From Tepidanaerobacter sp. EBM-38 (GTDB taxonomy: Bacteria; Bacillota; Thermosediminibacteria; Thermosediminibacterales; Tepidanaerobacteraceae), in contig MPOT01000024.1 in NCBI GenBank assembly GCA_001896545.1, positions 1-49,404 of the forward strand: 49,404 nt of DNA, written 5' to 3'. A program made the position numbers and the translations under genes. The notes under the pieces were generated by a model, which was not told the origin of the DNA, searched no databases, and saw nothing but the letters and a program-made list of their open reading frames with translations. Below are positions 1 to 10,769 of the stretch, in pieces; position 1 is the first letter of the stretch, and each line of letters starts with the position of its first letter.

Positions 1-1
1 A

Positions 2-676
2 AGTGAAGATATTGCCCGGCTTGCAGGAGTACGCTTTGTGAATATCTCCGAACCTAGCAGAGGACTTGTCCTAAATGCTGCACAGGTAAAAAGCATGACG
101 GGTGGTGACACCATCAACGCAAGGTTTCTACACGAAAACTCTTTTGATTTTTCACCTAAGTTTAAGCTTTATATCAACACCAATTATCTGCCCGTTATTA
201 CGGATATGACGCTGTTTTCCAGTGGCAGAGTGGTGATTATCCCTTTTGAACGACACTTCGATGAAAGCGAGCAGGATAAAAACTTAAAACGCGAATTCGC
301 CAAACCGAAGAATCAGAGTGCTATCCTCAACTGGCTAATTGAAGGCTATCAGCTGTTAAAAAAGGAAGGCTTGACTTTACCTGATTCCGTTAAGACAGCA
401 ACGGAGGCTTATAAACGTGACAGCGATAAAATAGCATTATTTTTCGAGGATGCCTTGGAGGAAAGTCCTAACAGTGAGGTGCGGACATCCGAAGTGTATG
501 CCCGGTATCAGCGGTGGTGTAGTGCCAATGGATGTTATTCGGAGAATGCAAGAAACTTTAAACAGGCATTAACAGCTATCGCTCGTGTAGAACGGAAACG
601 ACCACGTTCTGGTGGTGGAATGACCACAATGCTAATCGGATACAAGCTGACGGAAGAAGAATTTTTTCTTATTTAA
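2..676 (+). CDS. Phage/plasmid primase-helicase (D5/P4 type), 3' part
   Basis: The frame is open from the first base of the window, so this is the C-terminal 224 residues of a longer protein. It matches the end of the superfamily 3 helicase module of P4/D5-type primases, which unwind and prime replication of phages, satellites and plasmids. Visible marks are the stretch KLYINTNYLPVI and the following FSSGRVVIIPFERHF, typical of the end of the helicase domain with its arginine-rich segment. The last ~70 residues (SEVYARYQRWCSANG onward) look like the small Pox_D5-type DNA-binding domain at the end of these proteins. It ends normally at a TAA. The next gene, a capsid protein, lies 273 bases downstream, so the usual packaging genes between replication and head modules are absent. 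Family assignment is firm; the missing N-terminus lies outside the window. Confidence 0.88.
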   Translation, partial: SEDIARLAGVRFVNISEPSRGLVLNAAQVKSMTGGDTINARFLHENSFDFSPKFKLYINTNYLPVITDMTLFSSGRVVIIPFERHFDESEQDKNLKREFAKPKNQSAILNWLIEGYQLLKKEGLTLPDSVKTATEAYKRDSDKIALFFEDALEESPNSEVRTSEVYARYQRWCSANGCYSENARNFKQALTAIARVERKRPRSGGGMTTMLIGYKLTEEEFFLI

Positions 677-949
677 ACACAGTGTAGCAGCTTGTAGCAA
701 GAAAAACAGGTTATATAAAAAATCGCTCTCGTATAGAGAGTTTAGTTTTTACCTGCTACATCTTGCTACAAAGCTTAAAACCACTGAAAACACTGGATAC
801 AACTCCATGTGTTAATACCTCCCCCTAGGGGAGGTTAAATCTCCACACCTTTTCATCTGGACAACGGGCGTGGGGCAACGCGTAAAAAAACGCAGTTTCA
901 AACGGGGTATATACCCCACAATCCATTTTAATTTAGGAGGTAAACGATT
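677..949. other. Intergenic region with several inverted repeats
   Basis: No gene is seen here. An inverted repeat pairs AGCTTGTAGCAAG near 689 with CTTGCTACAAAGCT near 761. A short hairpin CTCTCGTATAGAGAG lies near 725. A strong hairpin has arms CCTCCCC (818-824) and GGGGAGG (828-834) around a CTA loop. GGGGTATATACCCC (904-917) is a perfect palindrome about 19 bases before the ribosome site of the capsid gene. The hairpin at 818-834 is not followed by a T-run, so it is a poor classical terminator. The palindrome sits where an operator could act. Confidence 0.5.
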
Positions 950-1849
950 ATGGCAACATCAACAACTTATAATAGAGCGTTTTGGAATGTTATGAAAGGA
1001 AAAGAAGAAAACAATCAAAATCTAAGCGAGGGTTTTGATAATGCAGGAGCCTATGTCGCACCAGATGAGTTCAGAGAAGGCTTTAACACTGCTTTGGCAA
1101 AGGAAAATATATTCCGCAGATTTGCTACTGTTATCAATCTATCTTCTGCAGAAGGTAAAATTCAAGCGGTATTCTCAACGGGGACAGCAGATTGGGTTGA
1201 AGACGGAGATCCAATCCCCGAAAGTGCCGATACATTTACGCAGTTTCAGGTGAAATCATACAAGCTGGCATCTCTTGTCAAGCTAAACCGCTCATTCGTC
1301 ACTGATATGAACTTTAATCTTGAAAAATATCTGATGGGTGATTTTGCGAAGCGTTTTGGCAAGGCTGAGGAAAATGCATTGCTTAATGGAAATGGCACAA
1401 CACAGCCAACAGGTATCCTTACGGCAGACGCAGATGTAACAACAGCAGATAGTGCTACCATCTCTTTTGACGAGATTATCTCTCTGTATTTTTCATTAAA
1501 AGATAAATACCGCAATAACGCTGTGTTTATCATGCACGATAATACAGCCATGCTTCTTAGAACCCTTAAAGATACAAGCGGCAGTTATCTGTGGAATTCT
1601 TCAGATAACACCATCTTCGGAAAGCCTGTAGTTACCTCTCCATATATGCCTACAGTATCAGCAGGAGCAAAAAGCATAGTATTCGGAGATTTATCATACT
1701 ACTGGCTGATTGAACGTCAACCAATAACAATAAAAAAATTAAGTGAATTATACGCATTGCAGGGGCAAATCGGATTTTCTGCTTACGAGAGATTGGATGG
1801 GAAGTTGATTCAACCGGATGCTCTGAAAATATTACAAATAAAAGCTTAA
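950..1849 (+). CDS. HK97-fold phage major capsid protein, short form
   Basis: A 299-residue protein with the hallmarks of the HK97 major capsid family: a start like the mature capsid arm (GAYVAPDEFREGF), the segment FSTGTADWVEDGDPIPES, KLNRSFVTD, and ENALLNGNGTTQPTGIL, which is the conserved 'NGxGxxqPxGIL' signature. The family shell protein often has an extra N-terminal delta/scaffold domain of about 100 residues that the head protease removes. Here the coding sequence begins almost at the mature part. A strong ribosome site (AGGAGG) precedes the ATG. No terminase, portal, protease or tail gene lies beside it: primase upstream, TnpW-like protein and recombinase downstream. It may be a prophage remnant, a satellite capsid, or an encapsulin-like shell. 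Family call firm; role open. Confidence 0.9.
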   Translation: MATSTTYNRAFWNVMKGKEENNQNLSEGFDNAGAYVAPDEFREGFNTALAKENIFRRFATVINLSSAEGKIQAVFSTGTADWVEDGDPIPESADTFTQFQVKSYKLASLVKLNRSFVTDMNFNLEKYLMGDFAKRFGKAEENALLNGNGTTQPTGILTADADVTTADSATISFDEIISLYFSLKDKYRNNAVFIMHDNTAMLLRTLKDTSGSYLWNSSDNTIFGKPVVTSPYMPTVSAGAKSIVFGDLSYYWLIERQPITIKKLSELYALQGQIGFSAYERLDGKLIQPDALKILQIKA

Positions 1850-1924
1850 ATAATGGATTAGGCACTGAGTCATCAATTCGGCTCAGTGCCAGTTCCATCA
1901 AAACATCGGACAGGAGGTCACGAT

Positions 1925-2128
1925 ATGGAAAATCAAAGTAACAGCCGCACAACCAAATCCGATATCGGAGGTACGGTCTATGTGGTGGAATCACGAGTAA
2001 GTGATTCAGCAAAGGAAAGTGCATATTCCAAGCTGAAACGACTGATTACAGTCAACGCAAAAAACCTTTCAAAGTTATCTGATAGTTCATATAAACCCAC
2101 GGAAATCAACTCGACTTCTTCAAGGTAG
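1925..2128 (+). CDS. TnpW-like small transposon protein
   Basis: A 67-residue protein with the pattern of the TnpW family found just before large serine recombinases in Tn4451-like clostridial elements: IGGTVYVVESRVSDSAKESAYSKLKRLI. The start chosen is ATG 1925, which has AGGAGG seven bases upstream; a longer frame from 1886 has no such site. Its function is not known in the family. It lies 57 bases before the recombinase gene and is probably cotranscribed with it. The assignment rests on the conserved 'IGxxxYxVxSxxSxxAKEsxxxKlkrLI' pattern and on position. Confidence 0.7.
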   Translation: MENQSNSRTTKSDIGGTVYVVESRVSDSAKESAYSKLKRLITVNAKNLSKLSDSSYKPTEINSTSSR

Positions 2129-3838
<1,710 letters not shown>

Positions 3839-3846
3839 ACGAAAAA

Positions 3847-3883
3847 CGGCATAGCCGCAAATCAACGACTATGCCGAATTTTT
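3847..3883 (+). terminator. Terminator after the recombinase gene
   Basis: Arms CGGCATAG (3847-3854) and CTATGCCG (3869-3876) are perfectly paired and followed by AATTTTT. It lies 8 bases after the recombinase stop. Confidence 0.75.
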
Positions 3884-3909
3884 CAGGAATTATAAATCCC
3901 TATCTGACC

Positions 3910-3932
3910 GCTCCTAATAGGGGCTTTTTTTT
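3910..3932 (+). terminator. Second terminator at the element end
   Basis: Short stem GCTCCT / AGGGGC (one mismatch) around AAT, followed by eight T residues (3925-3932). Together with the hairpin at 3847 it insulates the host regulator gene downstream. The remainder of the 353-base gap (3933-4191) shows no gene, only the promoter at 4117-4144. The element's right attachment site should lie in this gap but was not identified. Confidence 0.7.
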
Positions 3933-4116
3933 ATGTGGAACACGTCGGACAAACAAAAGTTATTATCAGCTGTCCAGTTATCTTATATTCCGATTTACCT
4001 GCGCAGCTATCCACCAATGTGATCGCAAATATGACAAAGCCATATAAAATGTGATGTAACTGATTTAGTCATAGTCATTTATAGTTTTTTCAAAATATTT
4101 GTATTAATATGTTACA

Positions 4117-4144
4117 TTGCATAATTTCATTGTAATGATATAAT
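4117..4144 (+). promoter_or_regulatory. Putative sigma-A promoter of the sigma-54 regulator
   Basis: TTGCAT (4117-4122), a 16-base spacer and TATAAT (4139-4144) stand about 50 bases before the ATG of the regulator gene, in an A/T-rich stretch. Confidence 0.55.
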
Positions 4145-4191
4145 TTATTTAGTTAAAACTTTACAAATCATATATTATTAAGGGTGAGTTT

Positions 4192-6045
4192 ATGTTCAAC
4201 AGCGAAGAGCATTTGGAACTTTTTACAGATATGATGTCGGAAGGCTTTATAGTTATTGATAATAATGGCACTATACAAATTTATAACACTAAAGCCAAGG
4301 AGATATTTGGCATTTTGCACAACCAGCAGATAAGCCATTTGCGAGGGAAGATTGAAGCTGGAGATATAGTTATTATCGGTGATAATGCAGTAGGGAGAGA
4401 TGACGGAAACCTTGATGCCGAAACCTTAGAGTACATTGGAATTCACGATAAAAAAATCAATCAGGACGACATACTTATTGCTGTAGGTGTATATAAAGAC
4501 AATAACATAAAACCCGTATATATTTGTAAAAGAAATAATGAAGTAACAGATGCGTTAAAGATGAAAACCAGGTTCCTCGGAATAGATATCAGAGTAATCA
4601 TCGATTTGATAAATAAAATCATTACGATTGAAGCAAACGGTGAAAAGTTCAGCATGAATTACGTAAGATATATCGGTCATCTTGTTATTTTAGATAGAGA
4701 AACGAAAAAAATGAAATTCTATCAGGCTCAAGGCTATACGGCTAGGGGAGAAGGACTAAAAGATATACTTGATGGAAAAGCATATATGGCAAAAGGCGAA
4801 AATCCCGAGTACCTCAATGTTATAGGCAAAAATATTTTTGAAATTCATAAAGGATGCAAGACCATTAAAGAGTTTTATGATGTAGCAAAAGGAGAAAACA
4901 TAAGTTATATAGATGAATTTAAGGAAATAAACGGCTTTCCAACCATGTGTACACTAATACCTGTGGATAAGGATGGCAAAAGAATTGGTGCAGCCCTTAA
5001 AGTCGAGGATATTTCCGAAATAAAAAGAGTTATAAGGGAAAGAGATGAAGCACTTTTTAATCTTGAGAAAATTGAAAAACAGCTAGATGAAGAAAAAATG
5101 CTAAAAGAACTATTCCCAAATATTGCCGGTGAAAGCAGAAAAATGAATTATGTAAAAAAGTTAGCTTTAAAGGCTTCTAATACAAACTCTACGGTCCTTA
5201 TACTCGGCGAAAGTGGTACAGGTAAAACACTTATAGCAAAAGCTATTCATGAACACAGCAAAGGTGATGGACCATTTGTTCATGTAAACTGCGGCACTAT
5301 ACCGGAGACTCTTTTAGAAAGCGAATTATTCGGATATGAAAAAGGAGCCTTTACAGGAGCTAGAACTGACGGGAAAAAGGGCTTTTTTGAGATGGCAAAT
5401 GGAGGAACTATACTTTTGGATGAGATTGGAGAAATATCTCCAGCCGTACAGGTAAAGTTACTGCAAGTTCTTCAGGATAAAAGCTTCTATAAAGTAGGCG
5501 GCCAAGAAAAAATAAAGGTCGATGTAAGGGTTATAGCTGCATCAAATAGAAATTTAGAAGAGGAGATACTCAAAGGCAATTTTAGAGAAGATTTGTATTA
5601 TAGGATAAATGTTTTTCCAATATGGATTCCGCCCTTGAGAGAAAGAAAAGAGGATATCTATTCACTAGTGGAAATCCTGCTACCTGCAATATGCGATAAA
5701 ATTGGCTGCAGCAGAAAAAACATATCTGTCGAAGCTCTAAATATACTTTTAAACTATGACTGGCCCGGGAATGTAAGAGAATTAGAAAACATATTGGAAA
5801 GGGCAATAAATTTATGCGATGGAAACACAATTTTTTCCAAACACCTAATCTTAAAACCAAATGTCAGTGAAAAATTTGAAACCAAGGATATAATTCCGCT
5901 TAAAAAATCTGTTGAAGAATTTGAGAAAAAGACTATTGAAAAAGTTTTAAAGCTGCACAAAGGAAATAAAAATAAAACGATGAAAAGTCTCGGGATAAGC
6001 AAAACAACCTTTTATGAAAAACTAAAAAAATATGATATAAATTAG
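4192..6045 (+). CDS. PAS-domain sigma-54-dependent transcription activator
   Basis: A 617-residue bacterial enhancer-binding protein. An N-terminal PAS domain (residues ~8-110; [20 protein letters not shown]) and a second sensory stretch (~150-290) would bind a signal. A coiled linker leads to the AAA+ ATPase with Walker A GESGTGKT (~339), the sigma-54 contact loop GAFTGA (~385), Walker [10 protein letters not shown] (~408) and the conserved [15 protein letters not shown] Fis-type helix-turn-helix closes the protein ([19 protein letters not shown]). All catalytic motifs are intact, so it should activate sigma-54 RNA polymerase. It has its own promoter and lies directly upstream of the SPOCS island in the same direction. 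Its target is not shown: I found no -24/-12 element in the 95-base gap after it. The ligand is unknown. Confidence 0.93.
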   Translation: MFNSEEHLELFTDMMSEGFIVIDNNGTIQIYNTKAKEIFGILHNQQISHLRGKIEAGDIVIIGDNAVGRDDGNLDAETLEYIGIHDKKINQDDILIAVGVYKDNNIKPVYICKRNNEVTDALKMKTRFLGIDIRVIIDLINKIITIEANGEKFSMNYVRYIGHLVILDRETKKMKFYQAQGYTARGEGLKDILDGKAYMAKGENPEYLNVIGKNIFEIHKGCKTIKEFYDVAKGENISYIDEFKEINGFPTMCTLIPVDKDGKRIGAALKVEDISEIKRVIRERDEALFNLEKIEKQLDEEKMLKELFPNIAGESRKMNYVKKLALKASNTNSTVLILGESGTGKTLIAKAIHEHSKGDGPFVHVNCGTIPETLLESELFGYEKGAFTGARTDGKKGFFEMANGGTILLDEIGEISPAVQVKLLQVLQDKSFYKVGGQEKIKVDVRVIAASNRNLEEEILKGNFREDLYYRINVFPIWIPPLRERKEDIYSLVEILLPAICDKIGCSRKNISVEALNILLNYDWPGNVRELENILERAINLCDGNTIFSKHLILKPNVSEKFETKDIIPLKKSVEEFEKKTIEKVLKLHKGNKNKTMKSLGISKTTFYEKLKKYDIN

Positions 6046-6140
6046 TTTGAGTAAGCGAATCACAGAGAATACCAAGTAATTTAAGGACTAAACCCTTCAT
6101 AAATCAATTGCTAATATCATAAAAATTATAGGAGAAGAAG

Positions 6141-8267
6141 GTGAGACAGATGGAATTATTCAGGACGGAAGAAGTGATCTGGGAGAAAAATTATCAAAAA
6201 GATGTCCAAGTATCTGTCGATTTAAAACCTGCTCCTATAAAAATTACAGATATTATTTCCCGCGTCATAAATGTAAATTATACACTAAATGAAGGTGCCA
6301 TAATAATCTCTGCAATTCTAGAGATTGATTTATATTTTTTAGATAAAGAAGGCAAGATACATTTTTGCAATATTGAAAAACCGTTGGAATATGGAATACT
6401 CCCGGAAAAGATTATAAAAGATATGAATTTTTATATAATATGTCACAGTGAACAACAGAGCCAACATTTATCAGGGAATTTACTTACCTTAAACCTATTT
6501 GTTAATATAGGGTTGCAAGGTGTTATTGAAAAGAATTGTTCCCCTTTCCCGCCTAAAAGGTTTGAAAAAGAAAAAATAACGACATTTAAAGTCATGGGAG
6601 AAAAAAGAGAGCATGCAACATTGAAAAGCACGTTCGAAAAACAGGATTGCCAACATATAATAATTATGAAACCTCATCTAAGCGAAGCTAATTTCAGAGT
6701 GCTGCGCAGTGCTGCAATGCTTGAAGGTGAAGTAACTGTTGAAGTGTTTTATTTGAGTACTCAAGGGATAGAAAAATACGGCACTATTGCCGTCCCGATA
6801 GAGAAAATAGTATCATTTGCCGAAGCTGAACCCAATCAAACGGCCAGAATAACTGTGGATTATATAGATATTTATTACAAGCCCTGCGGGAAAAACAATT
6901 GTTATGATGTAATAATTACTCTGGAATATATGATTAAGATTCTAAAAAAAGCAGAGAGTCAGGTTATTACAGACTTCAATGAACCGGGATATGAGGTTGT
7001 AAAAGAAGAATTTTTATTAAAAGAGGTTATAACTGAAGGTGAGTTTGCTTTTTTGGAACAAAAGTCTTTTTTATTCGAATCCAGCATTAAGTGTATTGTG
7101 GACTTACAGGGAAAAATAGAGAGCATATCTCATACCGTCGAGGGAGGCAGATTAGTAGTAGATGGCATTATTGGTTTGGAAATTATCTATGCGGATGAAC
7201 GGCTAAAGCATATGTATAAGTACATTCAAATTGACTTTAGTAATAGTTATCTACTGGCACAAATTGTTGAAGGAACCATGTTTGATATAAATGTAAATAT
7301 AATCCATCTTTCAGGAGCATTAAAAGATGAAACTATTATGATAAAAGCTCTGATAGAAGTCGCCTTTTCCGGCAGCATTAGACGGCAGGCAACTGTGGTG
7401 ACGGATGTGCTTCCCCGGGATCAGATATTACAAGAACTTGTAAGTGTAGAAAAGATATTAGAGTCAAAGACTATTGATTTTACTGAAAAATATGAAATAA
7501 ATATTGACAGGGATTTAAAGGAAATAGAAGATGTGAAATCAGAAATAGATTTTTTAGATGTTGTTATATTAGATTACAGATTCCTGATTCAAGGAACGCT
7601 TAATGTAGATATATATTACATCGGAACAGATGATATAGTACACTGCCAAAAAAGCATAGTACCTGTCGGAATATTGGGCAGTGTTGTTAATGGTGATACC
7701 GGTATGCAAATAAGAGTAAACCCCAAAATTTGTCAGGTATCAATAGGAGCTAAGAACTCATCATCTGTTCAACTGTTTTTTTCTTTAAGTTTTGCCATAG
7801 AAGCAACCAAACAGGAAGATATTTATTTAGTTACAGGGGTAAGAACTGAGTCTGTAGGAAATTATCGGCAAGTTTATTTTAACAAATATGTATTCAATAT
7901 TAACCATACTATGCCGCTTATCTCACCTGCACTTTTTATTAGAGATATCAAGGTTATCCCAAACAAAAAGCGATATGAACAACATGCTGATGGCTTATGG
8001 GCGGTTGGAAAGCTTTATTTTGATATAATGTATACAGGCAAGGATAAGTATGTGTACCAGGATTTTGACGAATTAGATTTTAGGTTTCATATCAAAGACG
8101 AATTAAACATTTATAAAGGCGGCTTCGATTTAGAAATCTTACCTTCTAAAGTTTTTCTGACCTCTGAAGGCCAAATGCTAGAATCAGAATTTCAATTGAC
8201 AATAAAAACATATCACTGGGAAAATTGTGATATAGGGAGTGACTCGATTGATACAAAAAGCTCGTGA
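6141..8267 (+). CDS. SPOCS-domain (DUF3794) protein, about five divergent repeats
   Basis: A 708-residue protein made of divergent repeats related to the SPOCS domain known from spore coat and cortex morphogenetic proteins. Repeat cores can be read at IIISAILEIDLYFLDKEGKI, LEGEVTVEVFYLSTQG, VDGIIGLEIIYADE, LIQGTLNVDIYYIGTDDIVH and AVGKLYFDIMYTGKDKYVY; each is a beta-strand pair of the type 'vxGxlxxxixYxxxdxxxh'. No signal peptide, LysM domain or membrane segment is present. The start is GTG 6141 or ATG 6150, both served by GGAGAAG. It is transcribed away from the other SPOCS genes and overlaps the next gene by 20 bases, so the two are translated together. Role inferred as a structural spore-surface or assembly protein; not established. 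Confidence 0.75.
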   Translation: MRQMELFRTEEVIWEKNYQKDVQVSVDLKPAPIKITDIISRVINVNYTLNEGAIIISAILEIDLYFLDKEGKIHFCNIEKPLEYGILPEKIIKDMNFYIICHSEQQSQHLSGNLLTLNLFVNIGLQGVIEKNCSPFPPKRFEKEKITTFKVMGEKREHATLKSTFEKQDCQHIIIMKPHLSEANFRVLRSAAMLEGEVTVEVFYLSTQGIEKYGTIAVPIEKIVSFAEAEPNQTARITVDYIDIYYKPCGKNNCYDVIITLEYMIKILKKAESQVITDFNEPGYEVVKEEFLLKEVITEGEFAFLEQKSFLFESSIKCIVDLQGKIESISHTVEGGRLVVDGIIGLEIIYADERLKHMYKYIQIDFSNSYLLAQIVEGTMFDINVNIIHLSGALKDETIMIKALIEVAFSGSIRRQATVVTDVLPRDQILQELVSVEKILESKTIDFTEKYEINIDRDLKEIEDVKSEIDFLDVVILDYRFLIQGTLNVDIYYIGTDDIVHCQKSIVPVGILGSVVNGDTGMQIRVNPKICQVSIGAKNSSSVQLFFSLSFAIEATKQEDIYLVTGVRTESVGNYRQVYFNKYVFNINHTMPLISPALFIRDIKVIPNKKRYEQHADGLWAVGKLYFDIMYTGKDKYVYQDFDELDFRFHIKDELNIYKGGFDLEILPSKVFLTSEGQMLESEFQLTIKTYHWENCDIGSDSIDTKSS

Positions 8268-8706
8268 TGGTATCGTAAAGTTTTTTAAAGATTTTTCCAA
8301 TCTGGACGTAGAAGTGATAGATATTACCGAAGGGGCTAAGGACTTATCCGCTCTTTGTAAGTTTCCGGATGGAGAGTATCAAGTGTTTTTAAATGATGAT
8401 TTTACAATAAAAGCATATTATCGGAAGAAACCATACAAGCATGATTTAAATACAAATGATAAGACTTCGGGAAATAATGATATTTTTAATAATTCAAAGC
8501 CGGCAAATCCAAGTATTTCAGACGTAAAAAAACCGGAACTATCCAATAGCGAACAAGCCGTTGCTCTTATAGTCAAAAAAAACCCCGGGATAAATGCTTA
8601 TGAAATAAGAAAAGAAATAAACATGAGATTTGTCATGCTTATTCCTATATTGCAAAAGCTACTAAGTTTTGGGGTTATAAAAAAGGATGGTGAAAAATAC
8701 TACTAA
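8248..8706 (+). CDS. Unknown small protein with GvpO-like N-terminus and winged-helix-like tail
   Basis: A protein of ~152 residues whose probable start is TTG 8248, placed 8 bases after AGGGAG; GTG 8239 is the alternative. Residues ~10-65 (DVEVIDITEGAKDL, then FPDGEYQVFLNDDFTIKAYY) resemble in spacing the 'VEV...YEVtlDddGelxxYrR' pattern of the gas-vesicle accessory protein GvpO, though no other gas-vesicle gene is present. A low-complexity Asn/Lys linker leads to a C-terminal ~55 residues (SNSEQAVALIVKKNPGINAYEI onward) that look like a winged helix. It overlaps the end of the SPOCS gene before it and is followed by convergent genes. Function not known; the GvpO resemblance is weak and only visual. 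Confidence 0.6.
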   Translation: MIQKARDGIVKFFKDFSNLDVEVIDITEGAKDLSALCKFPDGEYQVFLNDDFTIKAYYRKKPYKHDLNTNDKTSGNNDIFNNSKPANPSISDVKKPELSNSEQAVALIVKKNPGINAYEIRKEINMRFVMLIPILQKLLSFGVIKKDGEKYY

Positions 8707-8757
8707 ATATTGAACGCCCCACAGTTTGAAAATATCAATAATCAAATTCTTTACATA

Positions 8758-10674
8758 TCAACTTATAACATCTACCACAACATCTACCGGCTTAAAGCCT
8801 TCATCTACTACATTTAACATAAATGTTCGTTTTACAACGACCAAATCGGTATCATAAACCTCAGTTACCACATACATCTGTTTTATTTCATGTGTAGGCA
8901 ACTCGGCCAGTATGAGTATTTTGTTTGTAGTAATATCAGGACCTGTTACATCGGTTACAACATATACAATTTCCTTTTTAAAACCTCTTACAGTAGCCCT
9001 GATAGTTACAAGCATTCTAATTTGATTGCCTCCCGGTAATATTGAAAGATCTACATGCTCAACCTCAGCTTTAACTTCAATGATGTCACTGGGGAGAATT
9101 CCTTCTAAGGGCACCAATACAGCAAAGTGTTTTTGCTTTTCTATTTTGTGAATCAAACCTTCTGAGTCAACATAAGAAATGTAGCATTTGAAATAACCGG
9201 ATACAATGATTTCATTTTCTAGTATTGATGTAGTTGTACTTTCAATGATACATTTATACTTACCAATGCTTGCTGCAGGCGGATAAACGTCAATAGTATT
9301 TGATACTAGAGTTTGTTTGCTGACCGTTGATTCTGTACATACTATAATCGGGTCTTTTGTGACAATTATATTCTCTATTATTTCAATCGGTTCAATATCA
9401 TGCACCATAACCTGTGCAGAAGTTTCTCCCACAATCAACGGTAACCTCACCCTAAGGTCTTGCGCTGTTCCTTGAGCTACAGGCAATATGTCCTTTTCTA
9501 CAATAGTCACATCAAAACGAATTATATTATGCTCAGTGAGTTTTCTGCTGCCGGTTAAGTCATATTTAGTATATTCTACAACCGGTACAATCACAGCATT
9601 TAGACCAGGCCTAGCACCGGGATAATCAGTGAAAGCGGTAAAGGGAATGTCTGCCGATTGATGGTAATTGACATTATCTGTCCCGACATAATATATTTGT
9701 TTATGAATTATGCCTTGAATTATCACTTTATCCATAACAACTAATGATGAGATATTATGAAGATTTACTTTTATATCTCTTATTTTAATGGCTTCATGCT
9801 CTAAAATTTCTACAGACTCTACCATATGCTGAAATGCTGTGCTTTCGCCTATTAAACCGTTTATAACATATTCTTGCCCATCTTGTGCTACGCCAATGTT
9901 TGCTGTAATCTCTTGTGTCACGGTTACATTGCATTGAATGATTGCTTTTAATTTTAGCTCACTTGGGGAAAGAACGTCTACTTTATTCATTTCTATGACC
10001 GGTTCTGCATATACATTCATTTCAGGCAATGCACCTTCAACTTGTGCAAAACAGCTTACAGGAATGTCAAAAGACTGATGATAGGATATATTATCTTCCC
10101 CAATATAAAATATTTGATTATGCAAGATAGCTTGAATTAAGACCTTATTATCTAATACGTCTGCATTATTGATAGTTACTGTGGCCCGACACTCCTCCAC
10201 TTTTTGTATTGACCTATCCAGAACCAAGATATCTTCGACCAAAACCTGCTCTGAGCTTTCTTTGATTACTGTTTCGGCGATAACACTTTTATCGGTGCCT
10301 GCTACGAGAAAAATATAAGAAACATCCTCTGCAGTGGCAGTTATTTTTACAATTGCTTTACAAAAAACCTGTTCACCAGAAGGTGCAAGTTTCGCCTCAA
10401 TGCTTTCTAAATCAGCGAAAATATTTACATTCATCCCCGGGGCTATACTGGGGATGTCTAATATGGCACTGAATGGAATATTACCTGAGATATGATGTAC
10501 CTTGTCGTCAATTCCTACAAAAAAGACCTGTTTATGAACGATGCCTTGTATGATTAACTTATCGTTAAGTGTTATATAATTTAATGATCTTATTTCCCCG
10601 ACAACCTTTTTGAGCTTTCGAGCTATTGTTGGCTGCTGCCTTTTTAAATTAAGAGCCTTTAGCTGTTCGAGCAT
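8758..10674 (-). CDS. SPOCS-domain (DUF3794) protein, four to five repeats
   Basis: A 638-residue protein of tandem SPOCS repeats. Cores are clear at LNDKLIIQGIVHKQVFFVG, DNKVLIQAILHNQIFYIGED, MDKVIIQGIIHKQIYYVGTD and ENEIIVSGYFKCYISYVD, each followed by 'xxIPfsxfxdxxgaxPGm'. There is no signal peptide, membrane segment or LysM. The ATG at 10674 is chosen because AGGGGGA lies 6 bases before it; the longer frame from 10698 has no ribosome site. It is the only gene of its transcription unit visible on this strand before a convergent end at 8.7 kb. The repeats are much closer to those of the membrane-anchored protein at 14196-15842 than to those of the 708-residue protein, pointing to recent duplication within the island. 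Confidence 0.8.
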   Translation of the reverse strand: MLEQLKALNLKRQQPTIARKLKKVVGEIRSLNYITLNDKLIIQGIVHKQVFFVGIDDKVHHISGNIPFSAILDIPSIAPGMNVNIFADLESIEAKLAPSGEQVFCKAIVKITATAEDVSYIFLVAGTDKSVIAETVIKESSEQVLVEDILVLDRSIQKVEECRATVTINNADVLDNKVLIQAILHNQIFYIGEDNISYHQSFDIPVSCFAQVEGALPEMNVYAEPVIEMNKVDVLSPSELKLKAIIQCNVTVTQEITANIGVAQDGQEYVINGLIGESTAFQHMVESVEILEHEAIKIRDIKVNLHNISSLVVMDKVIIQGIIHKQIYYVGTDNVNYHQSADIPFTAFTDYPGARPGLNAVIVPVVEYTKYDLTGSRKLTEHNIIRFDVTIVEKDILPVAQGTAQDLRVRLPLIVGETSAQVMVHDIEPIEIIENIIVTKDPIIVCTESTVSKQTLVSNTIDVYPPAASIGKYKCIIESTTTSILENEIIVSGYFKCYISYVDSEGLIHKIEKQKHFAVLVPLEGILPSDIIEVKAEVEHVDLSILPGGNQIRMLVTIRATVRGFKKEIVYVVTDVTGPDITTNKILILAELPTHEIKQMYVVTEVYDTDLVVVKRTFMLNVVDEGFKPVDVVVDVIS

Positions 10675-10710
10675 ATTGAATCCCCCTGACTTAATCATAC
10701 TTACTAGTTT

Positions 10711-10720
10711 ATTATATTCA
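10711..10720 (-). promoter_or_regulatory. TGAATATAAT motif upstream of a SPOCS gene
   Basis: On the minus strand this reads TGAATATAAT, 37 bases before the ATG of the SPOCS gene. The identical ten bases occur upstream of the TasA-like gene (13870-13879), and TGAATACAAT occurs upstream of the small ORF (13939-13948). It could be a shared -10 element, perhaps for a sporulation sigma factor. That is an inference from the recurrence only. Confidence 0.35.
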
Positions 10721-10769
10721 GCACGAGGAGGTAATGATATTAAGATTTAGCCTAAAAAAATGATAGGTT

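Noticed and set aside
8248..8706. Gas-vesicle gene cluster
   Set aside because: Only a loose GvpO-like pattern; no gvpA or other gvp genes in the window.
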